Assembly: GCA_029573495.1 (NCBI GenBank)
Contig: JAKQEI010000087.1
Coordinates: 1-59,585 of the forward strand
Reading direction: 5' to 3'
DNA length: 59,585 nt
Source: Bacteroidota bacterium
Lineage (GTDB): Bacteria > Bacteroidota > Bacteroidia > Flavobacteriales_F > PHOS-HE28
Shown: one piece after another, positions 17,022 through 26,179 of the stretch
How the letters are laid out: each line of letters opens with the position of its first letter
Numbering within the stretch: the first letter of the stretch is position 1
Program-made: the position numbers and the translations under genes
The notes under the pieces: model-generated
What the model saw: the letters and a program-made list of their open reading frames with translations, nothing else
Databases searched by the model: none
What the model was told of the DNA's origin: nothing

Positions 17022-18035
17022 CTACCGGGTGTGGGGGATGGCATCGAGCCCAACGGTGCGGCCCGCCTTCAGGAGATAGTGCCCGGCCATGGCCACCATG
17101 GCCCCGTTGTCCGTGCAGTAGGCGGGAGGTGGAACGTATGCCCCCCAGCCTTCGCGCTCGGCGAGCGCCGCGAATTGGGCGCGCAGGGCGGAGTTCGCGC
17201 TCACGCCTCCGCTCATGGCGATGGACCGAACGCCAAGTGATCGGGCGGCCTTCTGCACCTTGCGCAGCAGGACGTCCACGATGCTCTGTTGGAGGGAGGC
17301 GCATAGGTGGGCATGTTCCTTCTGAATGAAGGCCGGGTCGTCGCGCAGGCCCCGTTGCACCAGCAGGTTGAAGGCGGTCTTGATCCCACTGAAGCTGAAG
17401 TCGGTGCCGGGCACCTGGGGCATTGGTAGCTTGAACCGTCGTGGATCTCCACCGATGGCGTTCCGATCGATCAGCGGTCCGCCCGGATAGGGTAGCCCCA
17501 GCACCTTCGCCGCCTTATCGAAGGCCTCCCCGGCAGCATCGTCCACCGTGGTGCCGATGACCTTCATTTCAAGCGGACCACTGACCAGGACGAGCAGGGT
17601 ATGCCCACCGCTCACGGTGAGGTTCAGAAAGGGGAAGGGAGGGATGGGGCGGTCCTCTCCATCGCGGATGAAATGAGCGAGCACATGAGCCTGCATATGG
17701 TCCACCCCCAATAAGGGGATGCCCAGACCTTGGGCCAGGGAACGTGCGAAGCAGGTGCCCACGAGCAGGGCACCGATCAGCCCCGGACCCTGGGTGAACG
17801 CCACGGCGCTCAGGTCCTGTCGGGCCACACCAGCCTGTCGAAGGGCGGTGTCCACCACGGGCACGATGTGCTCCTGGTGCGCCCGGCTCGCCAGTTCCGG
17901 CACGACCCCGCCCCATTGGGCGTGCACTTCCTGCCCCGCCACCACATTCGAGCGCGTACGACCGTCCACCAGCACCGCGGCGGCGGTCTCGTCACAGGAG
18001 CTTTCGATCCCCAGTACGATGAGCGGTGAAGGCAT
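17022..18035 (-). CDS. tsaD: tRNA N6-adenosine threonylcarbamoyltransferase
   Basis: The 337-residue protein begins MPSPLIVLGIESSCDETAAA, a hallmark of TsaD/Kae1. It has the metal-binding HMQAH motif at 113-117, TVSGGHTLLVL in the ASKHA ATP-binding core, and MSGGVSANSALR near residue 268. With TsaB, TsaE and TsaC-type partners it transfers threonylcarbamoyl to A37 of tRNAs that read ANN codons. The ATG at 18035 overlaps the start of the divergent tamB-like gene by two bases. A perfect -7 box TAGTTTTG on the minus strand at 18081-18088 lies 46 bases upstream, inside that divergent gene. A longer frame exists but lacks family similarity. Confidence 0.95.
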   Translation of the reverse strand: MPSPLIVLGIESSCDETAAAVLVDGRTRSNVVAGQEVHAQWGGVVPELASRAHQEHIVPVVDTALRQAGVARQDLSAVAFTQGPGLIGALLVGTCFARSLAQGLGIPLLGVDHMQAHVLAHFIRDGEDRPIPPFPFLNLTVSGGHTLLVLVSGPLEMKVIGTTVDDAAGEAFDKAAKVLGLPYPGGPLIDRNAIGGDPRRFKLPMPQVPGTDFSFSGIKTAFNLLVQRGLRDDPAFIQKEHAHLCASLQQSIVDVLLRKVQKAARSLGVRSIAMSGGVSANSALRAQFAALAEREGWGAYVPPPAYCTDNGAMVAMAGHYLLKAGRTVGLDAIPHTR

Positions 18036-21000
18036 GAGGCTACTTTTGGGCACAAGGCCCGCTTCTTGCGTAGAAGTCGGCAAAACTAAAGGGCTGGCGG
18101 CGCGCGACATATATCGATGGACCGGAAGGTTCCTCCGATGGGTCGGCATCTTCATCGGTGCGGTCCTCGTTCTGTTCCTGATCGTTGCGGTATCGCTGCT
18201 ATGGTCCCCGGTACAGACGCGGGTCGTAGGCTGGCTTGGTGAAAAGGCATCGGAGCAGCTCGGGACCGAGGTACGCGTGGGGCGCGTGGCGCTATCGTTG
18301 ACAGGGCAACTCGTGCTGGAGCGTATCCTGGTGGCGGACCTGGATGCGGATACGTTGATCGCTGCCAGCGCGATGCGTGTGAAGGGGTTGCGGATCCACC
18401 CGGGCACCCGGCTGGTATCGATGACGGGCTTCGACCTGGAGAACGTCCGTTTCCGATTGCGCACACCAGCGGGAGGAACGAAGAGCAACCTCACGCTTCT
18501 TCTGGACCGGCTCGGTGATGGCGACACCACCAGCGCTGGAGGGGACTGGACGGTGCGGTGCACGCGGTTCAACATCGCGGAATTGCACTTCACCTTCGAC
18601 AATGAGAACAGCACGCGGATCCCCTTCGGGGTGGACCTGGAGCACGTGGGTGTGACGCACGCCCACATCGCCGGACGCGGTCTCGAGGTGGTCGGTGATT
18701 CCATCGTTGCGGATCTGAACAGGATGAGGTTGGTGGAACAGGGAGGTCTGGAGGTCACCGAGCTCAGCGGACGGGCTGCGGTGAGCGGCAAGGGCATCGT
18801 GATCCAGGACCTGCGGCTCCGCACTCCTGCATCCGCTGCCGATGGGGAGCTGCGTTTCACCACCCAGAACTGGCGGGACTACAACGCGTTCAATGACAAG
18901 GTGATGATGCGCGCTGACCTGGACACGGCCCATGTCGACTTCGCGGACATCGCTCTGTTCGCTCCGGGCCTGGAAGGGATCCATTATCCGATGGAGGTGA
19001 GCGGTCGGATCCGTGGCACCATCGCCGAGTTGAAGGGTCGGGACCTTCGCATCGCTTTCGGCCGGCGCTCGCGCTTTTCCGGCGCCGCGGACCTGAGCGG
19101 ATTGCCCGACATCATGAACACCTTCATGGTGCTTGATATCGATGAGCTTTCGACCGATCCAGATGACCTCAGTGGCTTGCCCGTACCCCCATTCACCTCG
19201 GGGGAGAGACTCGCACTTCCTACGGACCTGCACAAGCTCGGCCATATCGGCTTCAACGGGAACTTCACGGGGTTCCTGCGTTCCTTCACCGCCTATGGTC
19301 GGACGACCACGCAGCTCGGGGTACTGAACACCGACGTGAGTTACGAGCGCGACACGGTGAGCGATGTGTTCACCATCGCCGGGCGAGTGGTCACGCCGGG
19401 CTTCGACCTGGGTCCGCTGACCGGTACGAGCACCCTTGGTCCACTTGCGGCGAACCTCCGCCTGAAGGCGAGCGGTCACAGTTTCCGAACGGCCAGGGCG
19501 GACCTGGAGGGCACCTTCCCGATGATCACCGTGAACGGCCGGAGCATCTCGGGCATTTCAGCCAATGGTCAACTGGAGCGCAATCTCTTCAATGGCGCGT
19601 TGAGCGTGAATGACGAGAAGCTGAGGCTGCGTTTCGAAGGACTTGCCGACCTGCGGAAGCGCTGGCCCCAGGTGGACTTCAGTGCACAAGTGGACCACAT
19701 GGACCTGCGCGCACTTGGGTTCGTGACGACACCGGGCTACAATTCCCTCAAGATGGACCTTACGGCCGCCGGGCGCTTCAGTCCTGACAGCTTGCTGGGT
19801 TCGTTGAGCGCCCGGGACATCTCCTATTGCGTGGGTGACGAGGACCATGAACTGGGGAACATCACCCTGCGCAGCGGCCGTGGTTCGGGCAGGAACATCG
19901 TCGAACTGGACGCGGACTTCGCCAGTGCCCGTGTGGAAGGGCTCTTCCAACCGACGCACCTGCCGGACTTGATCACGAACACCGTCTTCAGCGTATTCCC
20001 CTCGCTCGGCAATGAGGTCGACTATCGACAGGCCGAGCAGCAGTTCACCTTCTCCGTCGCAGCGCGCAACTCCGACGCGGTCCTGGACCTCGTCATGCCC
20101 AAGCTACGGCTGGCACCTGGTTCCTCCGTCTCGGGTTCCTTCGACAGCAGGGCCTTCGACGTGGACGTTTCCGCGCGGATACCTTGGATGAAGTACGGTG
20201 ATCTGCGACTGGACAGCGTGGACGTGATGACGGAGAAGACGGTGGATGTGCTGGCTTTCGCGCTCCGGAGTACTCGACAGACGTATCGGGACAGCATGTG
20301 GTTCGTGGGCTCCGAGGTGACCGGACTGGCTTACCAGGACGAGGTGGAGATCGCTGCCGGCTGGGCTGGGTCGAACAGTGGGACCAACGGCCACGTGGAA
20401 GTTCAAGGACAGGTCCGCGGCCTGCGTTCGATCGATCTCGATCTGCTTCCCAGCACCCTTCATCTCGGACGCGGCAACTGGCACAACCAGGAGGTGGCGC
20501 ACATCGTCATCGACTCCTCCACCGTGCTGGTGGACACGTTGATGCTGGAGAACGGGGTGCAGCGCATCGCGGTGAGCGGGCGTTTGAGCAAGGACCCGAA
20601 GGAAGCCCTCCTCTTCGCCATGCAGGACGTGGACATCGCGAACTTCCGACCCGTGATGGAAGGACCGGCGATCGATGGCAAGGTGAGCGGCGATGGCCGT
20701 TTGTACGATCCGTACGGAACACCCTACCTCGAAAGCTATCTGTGCGCCGACAGCGTCATGGTGGAGGACAAGCCATTGGGGGACGTCCGGTTCCATGCTG
20801 ACTGGTCCGAAGAGACGGGTTCCGTGGCCCTTCGTGGTGAGCTGACGCGTGGGCCGCTGAAGGCGCTTGATTTCGTGGGACGCATGGAGCCCAAACAGAA
20901 CAACAGGCTGGACGTCGATCTCGTCTTCGATCGGTTCGACCTCACCTTCATCGATCCCTACCTGCCCGAAGGCATCAGCGATATCCAGGGCACGGTGACC

Positions 21001-22521
21001 GGCACGGTGGACGTGAGCGGCGACCTTGGGCATCCCCTCGTGAACGGGGTGGTGGACCTGGACAACGCCGGCTTGCGGATCGACTACCTCAACACGCTAT
21101 ACACCTTCTCGAACGAGGTGAAGATCGCGCCGGACATGTTCGCCCTTGACCTCGTGACCATCCGCGACGAGGAGGGCAACACGGGCCGCATCGGCGGTAC
21201 CATCCTGCACGATGGGTTGCGTGCGTGGAACTTCAACGTCTGGGGTACCGTGAAGAACCTGATGGTGCTGAACACAACGGTGGCCGACAATTCCCTGTAC
21301 TATGGAAAGGCGTTCGCCAACGGTGACATCGAAGTGAGCGGGAGCGTGGACCAGTTGGAGATCACCGTGGATGCATCCACCGGACCGGGCACCGACATCC
21401 ACTTCCCGGTGGGCGGAAGTACCGAGGTGTCCGACGTCGGTTTCGTGCGCTTCATGTCCAATGACAGTGCGGCCACCGAGGAGGAGGTGGACCTCACGGG
21501 CATCGCCTTGGACCTGAAGGCACGGGTGACGCCCGATGCGCACTTCGAGCTCATCTTCGACCCGACCATCGGTGACGTGATGGCCGGTCGTGGTCGGGGC
21601 GATATGGAGATGACCGTGAGCCCGACCGGGGAGTTCCGGATGCGGGGACAAGTGGAGGTGACCGAGGGGGATTATCTCTTCACCCTCCGCAACGTGGTGA
21701 ACAAACGGTTCGAAGTGGTGCCCGGAGGACGGATCGTCTGGTATGGCGATCCCCTCGATGCGCAGCTCGATATCCAGGCGCAATACCGGGTGCGCGCCCC
21801 GCTGTACGACATCATGTTCGAGAAGAACGACGCGTACAAGAAGCGGGTGCCCGTGGATGTGGTGATGCAGTTGCGCGAGAACCTGATGAACCCGGAGATC
21901 GGGTTCGAGGTGCGCATGCCCACGGTTGACGATGACATCCGCACCCGTGTGAACAGCGTGCTGAGCACCGAGCAGGAACGCAATCGACAGGTCTTCGCGT
22001 TGATCGTTCTCAACCGTTTCATCCAGCCACAGAGCCTCGCGGGCAGCGGTTCGCCGAGCAGCGGGGGCAATGTGGTCGGCACCACGGGCTTCGAGCTGTT
22101 GAGCAATCAGGTGAGCAACTGGTTGTCCAAGCTCAGCAAAAGCTTCGATCTCGGGGTGAACTACCGGCCGGGGGACAATATCACCCAGGATGAACTGGAA
22201 GTGGCCATGAGCACACAGCTCTTCAACGAGCGCCTGCTCCTCACCACGAACGTGGGCGTGAGCACGGGTGCGCAAACGAGCACCAACAACAACGGACTCA
22301 TCGGTGATTTCCAACTGGAGTACCTGCTCACCCCGGAGGGTCGCCTCCGCGCGAAGGCCTTCAGTGTGAGCAACGACCGCAACCTGAACCGATCCGACCA
22401 GGCGCCCACGACACAGGGTGCGGGTGTGGCCTATCGGGAGGAGTTCCGAAGCTGGGGCGAACTGTGGCAGAAACTGCTGAACAACTTCCGTCCGGCGAGC
22501 AAGGACCGGGTCTTCGACTGA
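18034..22521 (+). CDS. TamB-like translocation/assembly module protein (DUF490)
   Basis: About 1495 residues with one N-terminal membrane helix (RWVGIFIGAVLVLFLIVAV). A very long beta-rich region follows with repeating strand patterns, and a C-terminal TamB/DUF490 domain (from about residue 1190: FRMRGQVEVTEGDYLFTLRN, YGDPLDAQLDIQAQYRVRAP, MNPEIGFEVRMP) ends ASKDRVFD. Family members are anchored in the inner membrane and span the periplasm as a hydrophobic groove, helping outer-membrane protein insertion or lipid transport. The start is uncertain. The ATG at 18034 overlaps the tsaD start, yet a perfect TACTTTTG box at 18041-18048 lies just inside it; if that box is used, translation would begin at a non-ATG codon such as CTG at 18094. 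It abuts ribBA tail to tail with no gap. Confidence 0.85.
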   Translation: MRLLLGTRPASCVEVGKTKGLAARDIYRWTGRFLRWVGIFIGAVLVLFLIVAVSLLWSPVQTRVVGWLGEKASEQLGTEVRVGRVALSLTGQLVLERILVADLDADTLIAASAMRVKGLRIHPGTRLVSMTGFDLENVRFRLRTPAGGTKSNLTLLLDRLGDGDTTSAGGDWTVRCTRFNIAELHFTFDNENSTRIPFGVDLEHVGVTHAHIAGRGLEVVGDSIVADLNRMRLVEQGGLEVTELSGRAAVSGKGIVIQDLRLRTPASAADGELRFTTQNWRDYNAFNDKVMMRADLDTAHVDFADIALFAPGLEGIHYPMEVSGRIRGTIAELKGRDLRIAFGRRSRFSGAADLSGLPDIMNTFMVLDIDELSTDPDDLSGLPVPPFTSGERLALPTDLHKLGHIGFNGNFTGFLRSFTAYGRTTTQLGVLNTDVSYERDTVSDVFTIAGRVVTPGFDLGPLTGTSTLGPLAANLRLKASGHSFRTARADLEGTFPMITVNGRSISGISANGQLERNLFNGALSVNDEKLRLRFEGLADLRKRWPQVDFSAQVDHMDLRALGFVTTPGYNSLKMDLTAAGRFSPDSLLGSLSARDISYCVGDEDHELGNITLRSGRGSGRNIVELDADFASARVEGLFQPTHLPDLITNTVFSVFPSLGNEVDYRQAEQQFTFSVAARNSDAVLDLVMPKLRLAPGSSVSGSFDSRAFDVDVSARIPWMKYGDLRLDSVDVMTEKTVDVLAFALRSTRQTYRDSMWFVGSEVTGLAYQDEVEIAAGWAGSNSGTNGHVEVQGQVRGLRSIDLDLLPSTLHLGRGNWHNQEVAHIVIDSSTVLVDTLMLENGVQRIAVSGRLSKDPKEALLFAMQDVDIANFRPVMEGPAIDGKVSGDGRLYDPYGTPYLESYLCADSVMVEDKPLGDVRFHADWSEETGSVALRGELTRGPLKALDFVGRMEPKQNNRLDVDLVFDRFDLTFIDPYLPEGISDIQGTVTGTVDVSGDLGHPLVNGVVDLDNAGLRIDYLNTLYTFSNEVKIAPDMFALDLVTIRDEEGNTGRIGGTILHDGLRAWNFNVWGTVKNLMVLNTTVADNSLYYGKAFANGDIEVSGSVDQLEITVDASTGPGTDIHFPVGGSTEVSDVGFVRFMSNDSAATEEEVDLTGIALDLKARVTPDAHFELIFDPTIGDVMAGRGRGDMEMTVSPTGEFRMRGQVEVTEGDYLFTLRNVVNKRFEVVPGGRIVWYGDPLDAQLDIQAQYRVRAPLYDIMFEKNDAYKKRVPVDVVMQLRENLMNPEIGFEVRMPTVDDDIRTRVNSVLSTEQERNRQVFALIVLNRFIQPQSLAGSGSPSSGGNVVGTTGFELLSNQVSNWLSKLSKSFDLGVNYRPGDNITQDELEVAMSTQLFNERLLLTTNVGVSTGAQTSTNNNGLIGDFQLEYLLTPEGRLRAKAFSVSNDRNLNRSDQAPTTQGAGVAYREEFRSWGELWQKLLNNFRPASKDRVFD
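18041..18088. promoter_or_regulatory. Face-to-face -7 boxes of the tsaD / tamB-like pair
   Basis: The plus strand has TACTTTTG at 18041-18048 and the minus strand TAGTTTTG at 18088-18081. Both fit TAnnTTTG exactly and point toward each other, so the predicted transcripts would overlap at their 5' ends by roughly 20 bases. Confidence 0.5.
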
Positions 22522-23739
22522 TCAGCCCTCATCCAGGCCGAGGTGATGGCCCAGCTTGCGCTTCTTGGTGAGCAGGTAGTCGCGGTTGTGCACGTTCGCG
22601 GTGATCTCGATCGGCAGGTTCTCCACGATCTCCAGGCCGTAGCCAACAAGACCCGTCCTTTTGCGCGGGTTGTTGGTGAGCAGCTTCATCTTGCGCACCC
22701 CGAGGTCGTGCAGGATCTGTGCACCCACTCCATAATCGCGTGCGTCCATGTCGAAGCCGAGCATCAGGTTGGCCTCCACGGTGTCCGCACCCTGTTCCTG
22801 AAGCTTGTAGGCCTTCAGTTTGTTCAACAGACCGATGCCGCGTCCTTCCTGCTGCATGTACACGATCACACCCTTGCCGGCCTGTTCCACGCGTTCCATG
22901 GCGCGGTGCAGCTGTGGACCACAATCGCAGCGGCATGATCCGAAGATGTCGCCGGTGACACAGGAGGAGTGGACACGAACGAGCACGGGCTCATCAAGCT
23001 CCCATTCCCCTTTCACGAGCGCGAGATGCTCATCACCCGTCGTGTTCTGCTTGAACGCGATGAGCCGGAAGTCACCATGCTCCGTAGGCAGCTTCACCTC
23101 CACCTGGCGTTCCACAAGGCGTTCGGTGCGCATGCGATAGGCCACGAGGTCCTCGATGCTGATAAGCTTCAACCCGAACTGTTCCGCTATCCCCCGCAGT
23201 TGAGGGAGTCGGGCCATGCTCCCGTCCTCGTTGAGGATCTCCACGATCACGCCAGCCGGTTCGAAGCCTGCGAGTCGGGCAAGGTCCACGGCGGCTTCGG
23301 TGTGGCCGGTGCGGCGAAGAACGCCACCGTTGCGGGCCTTGAGCGGAAAGATGTGTCCGGGACGGGCCAGGTCCTCCGGCCTGCTCGCCGGATCGATCAG
23401 GGCGGCCATGGTCTGTGCGCGGTCCCAGGCGCTGATGCCCGTGGTGGTGCCGCGCCCCTTCACATCCACGCTCACCGTGAAGGGGGTCTCGTGCAGGGCG
23501 GTGTTGTCACGCACCATCAGGTCCAACCCCAGTTCCTCACAACGGGCCTCGGTGAGCGGCGCGCAGATGAGGCCGCGCCCGTGCCTGGCCATGAAGTTGA
23601 TCACCTCCGGGGTGGCGTTGCGGGCGGCGGTCAGGAAGTCGCCTTCATTCTCACGGTCCTCATCGTCCACCACGATGACCACCTTTCCGGCGCGGATGTC
23701 GGCGATCGCATCCTCGATGCTGTCGAAGCTGTCCTTCAT
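22522..23739 (-). CDS. ribBA: Bifunctional 3,4-dihydroxy-2-butanone-4-phosphate synthase / GTP cyclohydrolase II
   Basis: The 405-residue protein joins the two first enzymes of riboflavin synthesis. Residues 1-200 are RibB, converting ribulose 5-phosphate to DHBP ([13 protein letters not shown] acidic loop near 24; [14 protein letters not shown] near 145). Residues about 205-400 are RibA, converting GTP to the pyrimidine precursor, with zinc ligands in [17 protein letters not shown] and the [12 protein letters not shown] loop. Both catalytic motif sets are present, so both halves are probably active. A TAATTTCG box on the minus strand at 23755-23762 could give it its own promoter within the end of the upstream glycosyltransferase gene. 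No FMN riboswitch is visible; the upstream gap is only 20 bases. Confidence 0.95.
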   Translation of the reverse strand: MKDSFDSIEDAIADIRAGKVVIVVDDEDRENEGDFLTAARNATPEVINFMARHGRGLICAPLTEARCEELGLDLMVRDNTALHETPFTVSVDVKGRGTTTGISAWDRAQTMAALIDPASRPEDLARPGHIFPLKARNGGVLRRTGHTEAAVDLARLAGFEPAGVIVEILNEDGSMARLPQLRGIAEQFGLKLISIEDLVAYRMRTERLVERQVEVKLPTEHGDFRLIAFKQNTTGDEHLALVKGEWELDEPVLVRVHSSCVTGDIFGSCRCDCGPQLHRAMERVEQAGKGVIVYMQQEGRGIGLLNKLKAYKLQEQGADTVEANLMLGFDMDARDYGVGAQILHDLGVRKMKLLTNNPRKRTGLVGYGLEIVENLPIEITANVHNRDYLLTKKRKLGHHLGLDEG

Positions 23740-23754
23740 GTGCGTTGCAAGCGG

Positions 23755-23762
23755 CGAAATTA
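23755..23762 (-). promoter_or_regulatory. Candidate -7 box for ribBA
   Basis: TAATTTCG on the minus strand overlaps the last bases of the glycosyltransferase gene and lies 15 bases before the ribBA ATG. It differs from TAnnTTTG at one position. Confidence 0.35.
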
Positions 23763-24977
23763 CACCCGAGTGGCGGGCTCAGCCATCGCGGAGGCCGACT
23801 TCCGGGTCGAACGGACGAGCAGTTCCTCCAATTGGGCCGCACTTCGCTCCCAATCGAAGTGGGTACGCACGAACCGTGAACCCGCTTCGGCGAGCCGATC
23901 ACGTTCCGCCGGGTCGTCCAACAACCGGAGGATGTGCTCGGCATAGTCCTTCGGGCCCTGGCCGATCAGGATGCTCTCTCCGGGCACGGCCTGCACGGCA
24001 TTGTTGGCCAGCGAGCTGGTGATGCAGGGCATGCCCATGGCCATGGCCTCCAGCAGTTTGTTCTGCAATCCCGTCCCGATCTGCATGGGGGCGATGAAGA
24101 TGCGGGCAGCGGCATAGGAGTGTCTGATGTCCTTCACCCAGCCGCTCACCTCGATGCGCGGATCATTGCGGGCCAGCTCGCGCACCTCCGCGCTGGGGTC
24201 CACACCGGAGATCAGCAGGTTCGTTTCCGGGCGGTGGGCATGCACGAGCGGCAGGACCTTCCGCACGAGGTAGAGCACGCTGTCGATGTTCGGCGGATAG
24301 TTCATGTTACCGGTGAACACCAGGTCGTATTTCTTCTCCAGTGGCTGCGGTGCGAAGTGCGCAGTGTCCACACCGTTCGGGATCACGGTCACCCGGTCGC
24401 GCAAGGGATGGTAGAGCAGATCCCGGTCCTGTTCACTGATGATCACGGTCTCATCGAAGAGGTCGAACATCAGGTTCTCGTAGCGGATGAGTCGGCGTGT
24501 CTCTGTCTGGAACAGCGGCCGCAGATAGAAGGGCGCATTGCGCGTCCGACGTTCCATGCCCTTGGAAAGGGTGTCCATGTAATCGAGCGTCTTGGGCAGG
24601 GTGGGGTGGCTGCGCAGGTATTCGGTGGTCCGCACCAGCTGACAAAGGACGGCGTCCGGTCGGTGCTCCTGGATCACCCGATCGATGATGCGCTGGGCCG
24701 AGCGATGGTGGAAGTAGGCCACCTGGAAGGGAAGACGGGAGAAGATGGCGGTGGCCAGTTTCAGCAGGATGCGCCAGCGTGGCACCCGGATCACCTCGAT
24801 GTGCGCACAGAACCTCCGAAGGTGTTCGACATGCGCCGGATCGGTGGGGCCGTCGCTCAAGCAGCAGAGGATGACACGGTCCCGTTCGGCCAGCCTGGTG
24901 ATCAGGTGGTGCGCCCGCAGTTTGTCGCCCTTTTCCAGTGGATAGGGTACCCGGGAGAGCAGCACCAGGAGTTTCAT
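23760..24977 (-). CDS. Glycosyltransferase family 4 protein
   Basis: The 405-residue cytoplasmic protein has two Rossmann lobes. The N-terminal acceptor lobe begins [19 protein letters not shown] and contains [13 protein letters not shown] near 200. The donor lobe has [11 protein letters not shown] near 222, [11 protein letters not shown] near 243, and the nucleotide-sugar-binding [17 protein letters not shown] near 335. It resembles GT4 enzymes of the kind found in exopolysaccharide clusters (similar to the TIGR03087 sugar-transferase group, from memory). Donor and acceptor are unknown. Its ATG overlaps the stop of the next glycosyltransferase gene upstream by 4 bases, so they are translated as a unit. 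Confidence 0.88.
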   Translation of the reverse strand: MKLLVLLSRVPYPLEKGDKLRAHHLITRLAERDRVILCCLSDGPTDPAHVEHLRRFCAHIEVIRVPRWRILLKLATAIFSRLPFQVAYFHHRSAQRIIDRVIQEHRPDAVLCQLVRTTEYLRSHPTLPKTLDYMDTLSKGMERRTRNAPFYLRPLFQTETRRLIRYENLMFDLFDETVIISEQDRDLLYHPLRDRVTVIPNGVDTAHFAPQPLEKKYDLVFTGNMNYPPNIDSVLYLVRKVLPLVHAHRPETNLLISGVDPSAEVRELARNDPRIEVSGWVKDIRHSYAAARIFIAPMQIGTGLQNKLLEAMAMGMPCITSSLANNAVQAVPGESILIGQGPKDYAEHILRLLDDPAERDRLAEAGSRFVRTHFDWERSAAQLEELLVRSTRKSASAMAEPATRV

Positions 24978-26179
24978 GCCTTGCGCAGTCGCTCGTACAG
25001 GTCCACGAGGTCCTTCACGATCCGTTGGTCAGCGTAACGGTTCTCGATGAGCTTGCGGGCCTCCGATCCGATCATGCGCATGTAGTCCGGTGTCTCGTCC
25101 AGTGAGATGATATGCTGGGCGAACTCGTTCGCGTTCCGGGCGATCAGGATGTTCAGACCTTCGGTATGGTCGATCCCCTCGGCACCGATCGGTGTGGAGA
25201 TCACGGGTTTGCCGAGCGCCATCCCCTCGATGATCTTCACTCGCATGCCGCCGGCGGAGAAGAGGGGCACCACCATCACCTGCCGCTCGCGCATGAAGTT
25301 CTGAGCGCTCTTCACCCGACCGCGGATCGTCACGCCGGGTATCTCGGCCTTCAGGAGGTCGCTTGGCATCTTGTTACCGGCGAGGTCCAGTCGGGCATCA
25401 GGCCGTTCCCGCAGCACCTTGGGCCATACCTCGCTCAACAACCAGCGGATCCCCTCCTCGTTCGGGAGCCAGTCCATGCTGCCCAGGTGGAAGAAGGTCA
25501 CCCGGCCAGATCTCTTGGGCTCCTCCACCACGTATTCCGACGGTTCCACGGCGAAGGGGATCGTGGCGATGGGGGTCCGTGTGCCGTGCTCCGCGAAGTG
25601 CTGCGCATCGGATGGGCTGATCGCCGCCACGGCATCCACCCGGTCCAGGACCGCCATTTCATACTCCTCGAGCTGCTTGGCTAAGAACTTCCGGTAGGGC
25701 CTCTTGAGGATGTTCTTCTCGCCCGTGGCGATGCGGCCCTGGATAACATGTTCCAGGTTGTGGGAGCGCAGCACGATCGAGGCGTTCGAATACCGACGGA
25801 TGGTCGGTATGTAGGGGGTCATGAAGAGGCTCTCGAGCTGCACCACATCGAACTTCTCCTCGGAGAGCAGACGGATCAGGCGGATGTCCACGTCCGGGCT
25901 GAAGAAACGGCTGATGTTGTAATTGTCGGCGGTGAGCAGGTCGGTGAACGCGTCAACGACGTTCACGCTCGTGTCCACGAAAACGCCCTCTATGCGGGTA
26001 CTGGCCTTGTAATCCGCGGGGATCTGGTCAGGGTCCAAGGCGTTCTTCGGGGTGCTGATGCAGAGCACCTTCACGGAGTGGCCGGCCGCGAGAAGACCAC
26101 GGGTCAGGTTGTGCATCGCCTTGCTGCCACCGTCGATGGGTGGGTAGGGCGGCTTGTTACAAAGCTGTAGGATGCGCAT
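24974..26179 (-). CDS. Glycosyltransferase family 4 protein
   Basis: The 401-residue protein begins MRILQLCNKPPYPPIDGGSK, a classic GT4 N-terminal loop. It continues with SHNLEHVIQGR near 145, AAISPSDAQHF near 197, FHLGSMDWLPNEEG near 242, and the donor-site PLFSAGGMRVKIIEGMALG near 318. It should transfer a sugar from an activated donor to a cell-surface glycan or lipid. The ATG at 26179 was chosen over an upstream alternative because it gives the family-typical start; it then overlaps the LptF/G permease gene by 23 bases. The pair of glycosyltransferases lies between lptFG-like and ribBA, and a role in lipopolysaccharide or capsule is suggested by that context only. Confidence 0.87.
   Translation of the reverse strand: MRILQLCNKPPYPPIDGGSKAMHNLTRGLLAAGHSVKVLCISTPKNALDPDQIPADYKASTRIEGVFVDTSVNVVDAFTDLLTADNYNISRFFSPDVDIRLIRLLSEEKFDVVQLESLFMTPYIPTIRRYSNASIVLRSHNLEHVIQGRIATGEKNILKRPYRKFLAKQLEEYEMAVLDRVDAVAAISPSDAQHFAEHGTRTPIATIPFAVEPSEYVVEEPKRSGRVTFFHLGSMDWLPNEEGIRWLLSEVWPKVLRERPDARLDLAGNKMPSDLLKAEIPGVTIRGRVKSAQNFMRERQVMVVPLFSAGGMRVKIIEGMALGKPVISTPIGAEGIDHTEGLNILIARNANEFAQHIISLDETPDYMRMIGSEARKLIENRYADQRIVKDLVDLYERLRKA

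Noticed and set aside
17022..18863. Longer 613-codon version of the tsaD frame
   Set aside because: TsaD starts at MPSPLIVLGIESSCDE (18035); the extra 276 codons are Ser/Arg/Pro-rich and overlap the tamB-like gene.
22500..22560. Possible FMN riboswitch near ribBA
   Set aside because: The ribBA 5' end is at 23739 with only 20 bases to the upstream gene; no room for and no sign of an RFN element.
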